Assembly: GCA_020722815.1 (NCBI GenBank)
Contig: DYKB01000021.1
Coordinates: 29,821 to 93,820, forward strand
DNA: 64,000 nt
Direction: 5' to 3'
From: Caldithrix sp.
Lineage (GTDB): Bacteria; Zhuqueibacterota; Zhuqueibacteria; Thermofontimicrobiales; Sulfurfontimicrobiaceae
Shown here: positions 8,175-16,371 of the stretch, one piece after another
Position numbering within the stretch: the stretch's first letter is position 1
How the letters are laid out: each line of letters begins with the position of its first letter
Position numbers and translations under genes: made by a program
The notes under the pieces: generated by a model
What the model saw: only the letters and a program-made list of their open reading frames with translations
Databases searched by the model: none
What the model was told of the DNA's origin: nothing

Positions 8175-10088
8175 ATGAAAAAACTAGAAGCTGCCGGTAG
8201 ACTACTTTTAGGGTTACTATTGGTTTATTTTTCGACCGGATTCAGTGCAGATGAAAATCAAGCCACAATGGATGCCGATATTACCATTAATTTTAATGCT
8301 GCGCCGACGGTCGGTTTGGCACCTTTATTTGTACAATTTTCAAATAATTCAGATAATCGCGAAACCACCTATTTCTGGAATTTTGGCGATGGGAAAACCA
8401 GTACCAAACGTAATCCCGTCAATCGCTATGATGTACCGGGGGTTTATCATGTTACGTTAAAAATCTATCGCCGGGGCGAAATGGTGGAAAAAACAATTGA
8501 AAAATTAATTACAGTTTATGATGATTCCAGTCACAATGGCTTTTGCCGTTTAAAAGTGGTGGAATGCAGTCACACCTATCCAAAAGAAACCTGGCAAAAT
8601 AGTATCGACGGTGACACCTATCTCGAAGACGGAACAACAACGGCTGGACTCGATCAGGGGTGGTGTATTTATACTTTTGAAAATGAAAAACCACGTTTTA
8701 TCAATAAAATTCGGATGTTAACCGACACCAAGACCAAATGGTTGTGTCATCGGGTTACGAAATTTAAAATTTACGTATCCAGTAAAAAGACATATCCCAC
8801 TGATTTTGTTGAAATTCTGGATGTTCAGCGAAAAGTTCATGATTGGGAAACATATCAATTCGAGCCAGTTGCGGCAAAATATATTAAACTGGTTATCGAG
8901 GAACCTTTTGAACAGTGGGCACAAATCGGCGAATTTGAGGTCTATGAACCGGTTCCGGAACTTAACCTGAGTCGTTCGACTTTGACAGCTTCCAATTTTT
9001 GCCTGGCTGATAGTCTGGATAGTTGTCGGGTAATGATTAATCTGGCAGATAGTTCGGGAGAACCCGTAACGGGATTAAACAGTTCCGCTTTTCGATTAAT
9101 CGTTAGTGGAGAAAAATATTCCACTTCAAATTTCATTGAAACCGAAATCCCGGGTACCTATTTTACCAGTTTTAAATCATTTTATCCTGGCGAAAAAGAG
9201 GTGAGTGTAAAAGTTTATGGCCATGATATTAAATATAGTTCATTGCGCGATTCGAGTCTGGCCATTGTTAGATTTGAGGAGCCGATTTCAGAGTTCGCTC
9301 CCTTAGAATTCGTATCCGGAACAATATGTTATCAGGGCATGGGATGGGATAATCTGGTAGATGGCGATATCGAAGGAAATGATGGCGCCACCTTTGCCGG
9401 TCCACGATTTGAACCTGCGTGGGGTATTTTTAAATTCCAGGATGATAAAATTAAATTAATTAATCGCCTCCGATTCATGACAAATACCGGTGAGCATCCC
9501 TATACGCGCGATCTGGCCACCTGGTACAAAATATATGTCTCGACTGCCGGAACTGGTGATAATGAGTTCTATCGGGTTCACGAAGCCTATAAGGATGGTG
9601 GTGATTGGGAAGAATTCAAATTCATCCCGTTTTATGCCAAATACATAAAAATCGTTTTATTTCAACCGAGCGCAAATTATCGAGTAGCCGGTGAACTGGA
9701 AGTCTATATAAATGGCGAATATGGTGCGCAAACACTATCAGCCGAATTCAATGAACTTGAAAAAGATGTTTTAAATTCTAATTGGGAAACAATTCCAGAA
9801 ACCTTTGATATGTTACAAAATTATCCCAATCCGTTTAATCCTGAAACGCAAATTACTTATACTTTGCCAGAACCGGCGAAGATTCGAATTCAAATTTTTA
9901 ATTTACTGGGACAACGGGTACAACTCCTGATGGATGCTGAACAGTCTATTGGTGTTCATAAAATTTACTGGAATGGAAAAGATCATAAAAATAATGATGT
10001 CGTTTCCGGAACATACTGGTGTCGTTTTGAAGCAACCGGTAAAAATTCGACTTTTAGTAAATTGATTAAAATGGTGTTGGTTCGATAA
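8175..10088 (+). CDS. PKD / discoidin-like surface protein with T9SS tail
   Basis: A 637-residue exported protein: signal peptide (1-25), one PKD domain (~30-115, motif YFWNFGDGKTS and GVYHVTLKIY), and a first discoidin (F5/8 type C)-like sugar-binding domain (~120-255). Then comes an Ig/Big-like strand-rich domain (~265-360), a second discoidin-like domain (~375-515) and the T9SS sorting domain (~550-637, LQNYPNPFNPETQITY to MVLVR). The two discoidin domains share an opening (sequence x-ISDGD/DGDIEGND), a W-x-IY/F-KF strand and a closing E-L/F-EVY. No catalytic domain is seen, so it is probably a carbohydrate-binding or scaffold protein on the cell surface. AAAGGAGG is at ideal spacing before the ATG. 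It is probably monocistronic, ending at the hairpin at 10289. Confidence 0.82.
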   Translation: MKKLEAAGRLLLGLLLVYFSTGFSADENQATMDADITINFNAAPTVGLAPLFVQFSNNSDNRETTYFWNFGDGKTSTKRNPVNRYDVPGVYHVTLKIYRRGEMVEKTIEKLITVYDDSSHNGFCRLKVVECSHTYPKETWQNSIDGDTYLEDGTTTAGLDQGWCIYTFENEKPRFINKIRMLTDTKTKWLCHRVTKFKIYVSSKKTYPTDFVEILDVQRKVHDWETYQFEPVAAKYIKLVIEEPFEQWAQIGEFEVYEPVPELNLSRSTLTASNFCLADSLDSCRVMINLADSSGEPVTGLNSSAFRLIVSGEKYSTSNFIETEIPGTYFTSFKSFYPGEKEVSVKVYGHDIKYSSLRDSSLAIVRFEEPISEFAPLEFVSGTICYQGMGWDNLVDGDIEGNDGATFAGPRFEPAWGIFKFQDDKIKLINRLRFMTNTGEHPYTRDLATWYKIYVSTAGTGDNEFYRVHEAYKDGGDWEEFKFIPFYAKYIKIVLFQPSANYRVAGELEVYINGEYGAQTLSAEFNELEKDVLNSNWETIPETFDMLQNYPNPFNPETQITYTLPEPAKIRIQIFNLLGQRVQLLMDAEQSIGVHKIYWNGKDHKNNDVVSGTYWCRFEATGKNSTFSKLIKMVLVR

Positions 10089-10288
10089 TAATTTTGTATT
10101 TATTCGGCCACTTCCTGCTATTAGTTGTCGCGCTTTGAACTGTTGGTGTACCCTCATCAATACTACATCGTGTTCAGCGTCATTGATTTGGAATTTAGCC
10201 GACGCGAAGAATCTCCTGATTCATCGAAAGATACGACCTGATCTGATATTTACATTTTATTTTGATTCTCCACTTTTTTTAATATAGA

Positions 10289-10330
10289 GGGGATGTAATC
10301 AGTAACATCGGTTACATCCCCATTTTTTTA
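10289..10330 (+). terminator. Rho-independent terminator
   Basis: A perfect 10-bp stem GGGGATGTAA (10289-10298) / TTACATCCCC (10312-10321) with a 13-nt loop, followed by ATTTTTTTA. The T-tract is on the + strand, so it mainly ends the PKD/discoidin transcript. Converging transcription from the TPR gene also ends here. Confidence 0.85.
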
Positions 10331-10338
10331 GGATAAAT

Positions 10339-11124
10339 TTATTTCTTCCAATCAGCAAGAGTCTTTTTCACTTCATCCTTAACAACCGTATCTTCAACAA
10401 TACCATCGATAAGCTCTTTTTCTGCTAAAACTTCTTCCATTAACTTCATCGCGTCCTGAGTCTTATCCTTCTTATAAAGCGCCTCTGCTAAAAATTGTTT
10501 GGTTGTTAAATTTTTGGGGGCGATTTGATTCGCTTTCTTCAAAAATTCGATGGCTTTATCGGTTGATGGCCATCCGAGAATAAAAGGAATTTTAGGTGCT
10601 TTAAAATAGACACGTCCCAGTACCCGATAGCCACCAGCTTCATCAAAATTGGGATCTAATTCGATGGATTTTTCACAATATTCTTTGATCTTTCCAGCGA
10701 CACCCTCCCGCGCAGCTTTTAGAATACCGTATTCTTCTCCCCAGACGCCCCATACGATGGCGGTAAAAAGAAATACTCCCGGAGATTTCGTAAATTCTAA
10801 AACGCTTTTTTCCCCGATATTCTTCCCAAGATCGTAAATTTTCTTCTTCTCTTCAGTATTTTTCGTGGTATACCGACCTTTAAAATAGTAAGCCCGGATT
10901 AATTTCCAGGTAGCTTCGGCTTTTTGATCACCTGGCAGTTCCTTCATCGCCTGTTCATACAGCTTGATTGCCTGATCGATATGCGCCGGATCGGCTAATA
11001 GTGTCGCTGAATTGAACTTTTCACCGCGTTTTTCATAATAGGATTCGGCCTGCTCCAATAAAGATTGTGCTGAAAGCGTGGTTACCAACGCGATTACAAC
11101 AATGGCAAAAATAATTTTTTTCAT
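10339..11124 (-). CDS. TatT-like periplasmic TPR protein
   Basis: A 261-residue exported protein with a textbook signal peptide (MKKIIFAIVVIALVTTLSAQ) and no lipobox cysteine. Helical TPR-like units fill the rest. The segment from ~115 to 215 (WGVWGEEYGILKAAREG, EYCEKSIELDPNFDEAGGYR, VLGRVYFKAP, AIEFLKKANQIAPKN) matches the pattern of the TatT family, TRAP-transporter-associated T-component proteins (TP0956-like). In those, the trimeric TPR protein helps deliver a hydrophobic ligand. No TRAP permease or P-component is adjacent, so the functional link is only by family. GGGAGG precedes the ATG. Its stop lies 8 bases from the convergent terminator. Confidence 0.72.
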   Translation of the reverse strand: MKKIIFAIVVIALVTTLSAQSLLEQAESYYEKRGEKFNSATLLADPAHIDQAIKLYEQAMKELPGDQKAEATWKLIRAYYFKGRYTTKNTEEKKKIYDLGKNIGEKSVLEFTKSPGVFLFTAIVWGVWGEEYGILKAAREGVAGKIKEYCEKSIELDPNFDEAGGYRVLGRVYFKAPKIPFILGWPSTDKAIEFLKKANQIAPKNLTTKQFLAEALYKKDKTQDAMKLMEEVLAEKELIDGIVEDTVVKDEVKKTLADWKK

Positions 11125-11199
11125 TCATTTCCTCCCAAAATTGTTAAATGATAGTAATTAAGATTCGACTTTTTAATTCAAAAAATTACCAATACTTCT

Positions 11200-12123
11200 T
11201 TATTTTTTAAAAAAATGAGAACCCTGAGGATTATAAATAATCGAAAGGGCTGCTGGAAGAACTTTTACTTCAAAACTTGAATCAAAAAAGAGCTCTCCAT
11301 CAAGATGATAAGGAACGACCTCATCGAATCCGAGATGAAGTTCCTGAATTTGGTAATAATTAACCTTTCGGCTTTTCACATGCTGGCCGGTAGGGACTTT
11401 TAAAAATAGCCCAAATCGCTCGAACAATTTGAGTGGTTCAACCGCGCAAACATCCAGTAAACCATCATTGGCAATAGCCTGAGGCGTTAAGTAATATTGT
11501 CCCGCAAATCTCCGACCGATAGAAATTGTATTCATAAAACAGCTCAACTCCTGGCTGCTGCCATTTGCAAAAAGGTGCATGCTTTTTTCTTTATAAAAAA
11601 GGAGCGTTTTTAAAATTTGCCACAGGTACTTCGATGCGCCCCCCTTTTTAACTTCAAGGCCAGGATTATAATTTTCGGCGGCGACCTGTGCATCAAATCC
11701 CAATCCCATTCCATTCAGAAAATAGTGAGCATTACATTTACCAACATCCATCTGAATGACATTTTCAGCCAGGAAAATTTCCCATTCCACATCCGTAAAT
11801 CTTTCCGGAAAACCCAAAATCTGAATAAAATCGTTACCCGTACCCGCCGGTATGATTCCGAGGACAATATCTTTTCGATCAATAAGGGCCTGGGCAATCT
11901 CGTTGATTGTTCCATCACCACCAACGGCAATTATATTTTGAACGCCCTGTGAAACGTAAAGATGCGCCAGTTCTGTGGCATGTTTTTGCCGTTCAGTAAA
12001 AACAATTTCAGCATTCAATTGTTTTTCTTTTACATGTGTTTTAATAATTTCAACACATTCTTTGGCATAACCATTTCCGGCTATTGGATTGACAATAAAT
12101 AGCCATTTTTTTTCATGATTCAT
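11200..12123 (-). CDS. Diacylglycerol kinase-like lipid kinase (DagK/YegS family)
   Basis: A 307-residue cytoplasmic lipid kinase of the DAGK catalytic family: NPIAG (12-16), the nucleotide-binding GGDGTINE (68-75) and PAGTGNDF (92-99). The family's beta-sandwich lipid domain follows (MGLGFDAQVA, RRFAGQYYLTPQAIANDGLL, YHLDGE). It phosphorylates a membrane lipid, probably diacylglycerol, to recycle it into phospholipid synthesis; sphingosine-type or YegS-type substrates cannot be excluded. Full family length, ATG start. The gene is separated by 75 bases from the TatT-like gene on the same strand and may be cotranscribed with it. Confidence 0.9.
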   Translation of the reverse strand: MNHEKKWLFIVNPIAGNGYAKECVEIIKTHVKEKQLNAEIVFTERQKHATELAHLYVSQGVQNIIAVGGDGTINEIAQALIDRKDIVLGIIPAGTGNDFIQILGFPERFTDVEWEIFLAENVIQMDVGKCNAHYFLNGMGLGFDAQVAAENYNPGLEVKKGGASKYLWQILKTLLFYKEKSMHLFANGSSQELSCFMNTISIGRRFAGQYYLTPQAIANDGLLDVCAVEPLKLFERFGLFLKVPTGQHVKSRKVNYYQIQELHLGFDEVVPYHLDGELFFDSSFEVKVLPAALSIIYNPQGSHFFKK

Positions 12124-12658
12124 CGGCTGAGACCTTTTAATTTATGGGCCATTTATCGTTTGAGAACGATAATGTGATTTAACTATTGAATGATAGCGCA
12201 ATTATAGTGCTGCGCTGTACTCGGCTCTCCCCTGTTTCAATGTTAATGTTTTGGACAGGACAGGATTAGCAACTTTTTTTACCGATTGAAATTACCCTGA
12301 TAATAAAATATTACAAAATTTCAAAAATTAACAAGGTTATTAATATAAAAATAAATCTGAAAGTCAAGACTTTTTTTCTGTTATCCCCGAAGTTCAGTCT
12401 TCTGGTGTTTAAAATATAGAAAGGATCCCCCCTTTTAAAAAACAAAAACCGGTCATTTCGAAAAATTTGAATAATATTCTAAATAATTGAAAATATAGAT
12501 GCTAATTTTCTCAGTATACCCAAAGGTGATTCGAATGGTTCAGCGTGACAAAAATGAATTTTTTGAGTTGACACCTCGGTTGTGCCGTATCAAAAAAGAC
12601 TTGATTTTAATAAATTAATTCTTATCTTTCGAGATGAAGTTAAATTTCTGGAGTTAAA
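12124..12658. other. Intergenic stretch between divergent genes
   Basis: No gene. An 8-bp hairpin (TTATCGTT 12153-12160 / AACGATAA 12165-12172, loop TGAG) lies in the 5' region of the lipid kinase transcript. A weak promoter candidate for the ECF operon, TTGATT (12601-12606), 16 nt, TATCTT (12623-12628), is followed by a leader of only ~25 nt. I see no TPP, cobalamin, FMN or other riboswitch-like structure before the transporter, which is notable for a vitamin-type ECF system. Confidence 0.5.
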
Positions 12659-13219
12659 TTGATACTTAAAAAAATAACGACGCTTGAAGCGGTTTTCACA
12701 ATTTTAATGGCGGTCTGCGGGATTGCCTCCAAAATTGTTGTTGGGCCATTAACCCGACTTATTGCTACCCCATTATTAATGCCTTCTGGTGCCATTGCCG
12801 GTGCAATTTATCTGCTCTGGCCAATGCTCGCTCTGCTGGTCGTTCGTCAATTTGGAATTGCGATGATCGTGGGACTGTTTCAGGGTATTATTGTTTTGAT
12901 CACAGGATTTTATGGTTCTCACGGGATTCTTTCTTTAATAACTTATGTCGTTCCCTGTTTATTCATCGATCTGATTTTCTGGATGATCCGAAATTGGAAA
13001 AGTCGATGGATGCTTTTTTTCCCCACCGCCATTGGAAACATTGTTGGTTCATTATTGGTCGGTTATTTTTTCCTTCGTCTTCCTCAGCTACCATTAGTGC
13101 TCAGTCTTATCCCGGCATTTATTTTTGGTGGATTGGGGGGAATCCTTGCTCATGAGCTTTACGAACTTTTACGCCACACCTTTCCGCAATTTGCAAAATC
13201 TTCAGAAACCATAAATTAA
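12659..13219 (+). CDS. ECF transporter substrate-binding membrane subunit (S component, YkoE-like)
   Basis: A 186-residue integral membrane protein with about six hydrophobic segments and an N-terminal ATLEAVF/ILMAV-like entry helix (LEAVFTILMAVCGIASKIVV). The loops PLLMPSGAIAGAIYLLWPML and GLFQGIIVLITGFYGSHG resemble the YkoE group of ECF S components, some of which carry the thiamine precursor HMP. The start is a TTG at 12659, preceded at 5 nt by GGAG. The next three genes encode the ATPase pair and the T component, so this is the specificity subunit of a complete dedicated ECF importer. Substrate is inferred only by group; no riboswitch supports thiamine. Confidence 0.75.
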   Translation: MILKKITTLEAVFTILMAVCGIASKIVVGPLTRLIATPLLMPSGAIAGAIYLLWPMLALLVVRQFGIAMIVGLFQGIIVLITGFYGSHGILSLITYVVPCLFIDLIFWMIRNWKSRWMLFFPTAIGNIVGSLLVGYFFLRLPQLPLVLSLIPAFIFGGLGGILAHELYELLRHTFPQFAKSSETIN

Positions 13220-13242
13220 TTATGTAAGAAAAGCCTTAATCC

Positions 13243-13905
13243 ATGCTGCTGCGTATTGAAAATTTGACATTTGCCTGGCTAAACGATATTTTATTTGACA
13301 ATATTTCGATAAACGTCGATAATGGCGAGATTATTATTTTGAAAGGGGAGAATGGTTGTGGTAAAAGCACCTTTCTGCAAATTATTGCTGGCATGATTCC
13401 TCATTTTAATCGGGGACGTATTTTAATGGGGGATGTGTTAATTAAAGAAAAATCGATTATTCGTTCAGCTCCCCGGACATTCTTCCCTGAAATTGCCTAT
13501 CTTCCCGAAAAAAATATTGAACTTTTTTTATTCACAGAAAATCTGAATGAGGAAATTCTCCTGCTGCAAGCGATTTTAAACCTGGAAATCCGTCATCTTG
13601 AAGATAGAAAAAATAATTTTATAAAGTTCTTCCCGGAACTTGAAAATTTCCAAAAATTACCTTTTTACCTGATGAAAGTTTCTCAAAAAAAATTAATTTT
13701 ATTGCTGATCTATTTTTTACAGGATGCAAAGCTCTTTTTACTTGATGAAATTTTCAAATCTTTCACACCTGATGAAAGTTGTCAATTCATCAATTTTGTA
13801 ATGGCAGGCCGTCAAGCTGGTAAAACATTTTTATTGGTGAATCATCAGGAAATTGAACCGTTTAAAACCTGGGAATTGAAAAACAAAAAAATCGTCCAAA
13901 AATAA
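13243..13905 (+). CDS. ECF transporter ATPase 1: intact Walker motifs, degenerate signature
   Basis: A 220-residue ABC ATPase. Walker A is intact (GENGCGKST, ~residues 36-44), Walker B is intact (AKLFLLDEIF) and the H-loop histidine is present (FLLVNHQE). The signature motif, normally LSGGQ, has degenerated to MKVSQ in FYLMKVSQKKLILLLIYFLQ, so this subunit cannot complete an ATP site in a partner. It powers the ECF module with the next gene, which has the opposite defects. It lies 23 bases after the S component gene, and its stop is 2 bases before the next ATG, giving tight translational coupling. Confidence 0.88.
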   Translation: MLLRIENLTFAWLNDILFDNISINVDNGEIIILKGENGCGKSTFLQIIAGMIPHFNRGRILMGDVLIKEKSIIRSAPRTFFPEIAYLPEKNIELFLFTENLNEEILLLQAILNLEIRHLEDRKNNFIKFFPELENFQKLPFYLMKVSQKKLILLLIYFLQDAKLFLLDEIFKSFTPDESCQFINFVMAGRQAGKTFLLVNHQEIEPFKTWELKNKKIVQK

Positions 13906-13907
13906 AA

Positions 13908-14552
13908 ATGCGTTATCTGTTTGATAAAATCGATAATAGAACAAATTATCTGGTTGAATTGAATGAACCGGATGAATTGGATGAGATACTGATGCAATAT
14001 CTCGGTCATCCATCGGCCATATTGACTCAGCATAATTCGCTTTGGGGCAAAAAGGCTGAATGGCTCTCCAATATCGGTCGAAAATTGGGCTGGATTCCGA
14101 ATCATTTGCCGTTCACTTTTTTTAATGAAACTGTAATAGCAGAAATCGGCTGTTCGTTTATCAGCAATCAAAACAAATTGGAATGTCATGATATTGAATT
14201 AAGAAAGGCAAAAATTTTATTGGAAAAGCTTGAAATTGCCAATCTCGCTGATCAAAATCCTTATTTACTTTCCACCGGGGAAAGCCGCCTGGTCTGGTTT
14301 TTAATGCAATGGGCAAAACAATCACAATCGCTGGTAAGTGGTCATCTACCAACCAGTCTTTCACCGATTCGATTGATGAATTTGTTAAATTTTATTCTCC
14401 ATTCTGATGAGCTTGCGTCGCAGCTTGAAATTGATCCCCCCCAATATGTATTGGGATTTTGTGCCAACCAAACGGATTGGTTTGATTGCCTGCTCGCTGC
14501 ACAATCTGGCTGGAAGAAAATTAAAATTAACGATTTAATTGATAAAAATTGA
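13908..14552 (+). CDS. ECF transporter pseudo-ATPase: signature kept, Walker A and B lost
   Basis: A 214-residue protein that at first looks orphan but aligns along the ABC ATPase fold. A Q-loop/entry region (KLGWIPNHLPFTFFNETVIA) is followed by a signature helix NPYLLSTGESRLVWFLMQWA, which corresponds to xPxxLSGGQxxRVAxAxAL. Then QSLVSGHLPTSLSPIRLMN stands where Walker B and the D-loop (LLLDEPTSxLDP) should be. The P-loop GxxGxGKS/T is absent, the Walker B Asp-Glu is gone, and the H-loop His is replaced (FCANQTDWF). It is inferred to be a catalytically dead subunit that donates its LSTGES signature to the P-loop of the preceding ATPase. ATG start 2 bases after the previous stop; it overlaps the T component start by 14 bases. 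Confidence 0.75.
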   Translation: MRYLFDKIDNRTNYLVELNEPDELDEILMQYLGHPSAILTQHNSLWGKKAEWLSNIGRKLGWIPNHLPFTFFNETVIAEIGCSFISNQNKLECHDIELRKAKILLEKLEIANLADQNPYLLSTGESRLVWFLMQWAKQSQSLVSGHLPTSLSPIRLMNLLNFILHSDELASQLEIDPPQYVLGFCANQTDWFDCLLAAQSGWKKIKINDLIDKN

Positions 14553-15285
14553 GCTGAAATTGAAGAAAGAACTTCACTTTTTTACATTTTTTATGATCGG
14601 CACTTCCGCAAGTTATTGGGCAATTTTTTCAAATGACTTTATTATCCCGCTGCTCTGGCTTTTCGTTTTATTAACGCTGGTGTCTGTTTTTAATCTTCAG
14701 GAAATACGCCGGTTTTTTAGCCGTTTTTTAAAATTTGGGTTGGCACTTTTAATATTTTCGATGCTGCATCTTGTCTTCCGACGGGAAGGAGTGGTACTTG
14801 TATCTTTATCGAATTTCCCGATTATTTATCGCAACGGATTTCACGAAGCCCTTTTGTTATGGTTTCGATTCTTAAATATTTTGGCCCTGTCTTCACTGTT
14901 CGCCAGAATGTCCCCTTTTAAATTCATTCTATTCTGTCAGAAAATTTATATTCCACTGAATTTTAGTCTGTTACTTTTAACGACGCTAAGAATATTTCCC
15001 TTCATCCTTACTGAAGTGAAAAATGGCGTCTGGTTTCTGCGATTTAGGGGAATTCTCATTGAATCGCTTTCTTTTAGAGACAAGATGAAGGCTGGTAAAC
15101 AACTTCTTTACTCTTTAATTCTGAGAAGTTTGCAATTTGGTTCCCAGACAGCACTCGCACTTGAGTTGCGGGGATATGGCGGTAGTTCGAAAGGTAAAAT
15201 AATTCAGAAATATCAACTCCAACTGATTGATTATTTTATACTTGGAATCGTGTTGGCCTTTAACCTTTGGATTCTAATCATTTAG
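14539..15285 (+). CDS. ecfT: ECF transporter transmembrane energy-coupling subunit (T component)
   Basis: A 248-residue CbiQ/EcfT-family membrane protein: an N-terminal block of four or five hydrophobic helices, then a cytoplasmic coupling region with two Arg-Gly motifs, FLRFRGILIE and ALELRGYGG. These correspond to the two Ala-Arg-Gly-type coupling helices that dock into the ATPase grooves; here the first residue is Phe or Leu, not Ala. A last hydrophobic helix closes the protein. The start is taken as the TTG at 14539, overlapping the pseudo-ATPase by 14 bases; a second TTG at 14560 is possible. Last gene of the S-A-A'-T operon. Confidence 0.83.
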   Translation: MIKIELKLKKELHFFTFFMIGTSASYWAIFSNDFIIPLLWLFVLLTLVSVFNLQEIRRFFSRFLKFGLALLIFSMLHLVFRREGVVLVSLSNFPIIYRNGFHEALLLWFRFLNILALSSLFARMSPFKFILFCQKIYIPLNFSLLLLTTLRIFPFILTEVKNGVWFLRFRGILIESLSFRDKMKAGKQLLYSLILRSLQFGSQTALALELRGYGGSSKGKIIQKYQLQLIDYFILGIVLAFNLWILII

Positions 15286-15304
15286 CACATCTAATATTGG
15301 TAAC

Positions 15305-16129
15305 CTAATTTTCAGGAAAATCAACTGAACAACCGGCTAATAATTCCAAGGCACCCGGATGTGACGGATTGATCTGAAGAACTGTTTTCATCATGGAATT
15401 GGCCTGTTCGATCCAGCCACTATCATAATAAAAACTTCCCACTTGAAAATATGCCTGTTCAATTTTTTGTTCGCCAAGAATAGGTTCCAGGATTTTTGAC
15501 AATTCGCTCCCTAAGATCATTTCAACTTCAGCTTTGTTTTCCAGGAAGTACGTTAAAAGTGGAATATTATTCTTTTGATAGGTTAAAACCTTTTTTAACA
15601 GTTCGATCCCCTGCTCGAAAAGCTTTAAAATGCGCTTTAAGACGGTTTTCAGTTCATTTTTCGCTTCTTGAAATAATTCAGAATCATTCTCGTAAAATTC
15701 GAGAATATATTTTAATTCACGTGCGACCATTACCCGATGAAATAATAATCCCACATTATTCATGAAAGCGATTTCATCTTCATTCGGAATAAATTTAGGC
15801 GCTTTTTCAAATTTATGTTTTTTGGGATTTGTAATCCGCTTGAAAATTAAATAATTACCTTCTTTGGCATCCCAGAGGTGTTCGCTAATCTTACGTAAAT
15901 CCTTATACGATAACATTCTTCCATTTCTAAATTCATAATTAAAGAATTTAAATATTTGGAGTGATTTTAAATAATTTTCAATGATATCGCGTACTTTCCA
16001 ATCTCGAATGCCCTGAATATACGGACTGATTGGCTCGTTCATTTCTTTATTAAATCTCCTCTTTATCATTGATTCCGGACTAAACGTGAAAAATTGACGC
16101 ATTTGCATAGTCGGAACGCTATCGGTCAA
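15305..16129 (-). CDS. Orphan protein with C-terminal TPR
   Basis: Function not recognised. The 274-residue frame is soluble and mostly helical. Residues ~130-215 form long charged helices (coiled-coil-like: ELKTVLKRILKLFEQGIELL). The C-terminus is a TPR-like pair (AYFQVGSFYYDSGWIEQANS, MMKTVLQINPSHPGALELLA). The start is uncertain. The full frame begins at a TTG (16129). The ATG at 16042 has GAGGAG upstream at a rather long 13 nt and gives a 245-residue protein starting MNEPISPYIQGIRDW. It converges on the ECF operon with 19 bases between stops. Confidence 0.6.
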   Translation of the reverse strand: MTDSVPTMQMRQFFTFSPESMIKRRFNKEMNEPISPYIQGIRDWKVRDIIENYLKSLQIFKFFNYEFRNGRMLSYKDLRKISEHLWDAKEGNYLIFKRITNPKKHKFEKAPKFIPNEDEIAFMNNVGLLFHRVMVARELKYILEFYENDSELFQEAKNELKTVLKRILKLFEQGIELLKKVLTYQKNNIPLLTYFLENKAEVEMILGSELSKILEPILGEQKIEQAYFQVGSFYYDSGWIEQANSMMKTVLQINPSHPGALELLAGCSVDFPEN

Positions 16130-16371
16130 AAGGTGTTGTGGCTACTTTCTCTCCCACAAAAGCTATATGGCACTTTGAAAGCCGTAAATCGTCTTCAAAT
16201 CTCTTTTAAAATATTAAAATTAATCAATATAAAGACTTTTTTTAAAAAAGGCAAGTACTTTTTTAGGGTCCAGACTTGCTGCGATTATCTTCAGGCGGGT
16301 GATTCTGATTCATTCTGGAAAAATGATTGTAAGTGATAAGGCTAATCAATTAGCGGTTTTGAAGATGGGGT

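Noticed and set aside
12124..12658. TPP or cobalamin riboswitch before the ECF operon
   Set aside because: None of the conserved riboswitch motifs (such as CTGAGA with ACCTGA) is arranged as needed, and the inferred leader is too short.
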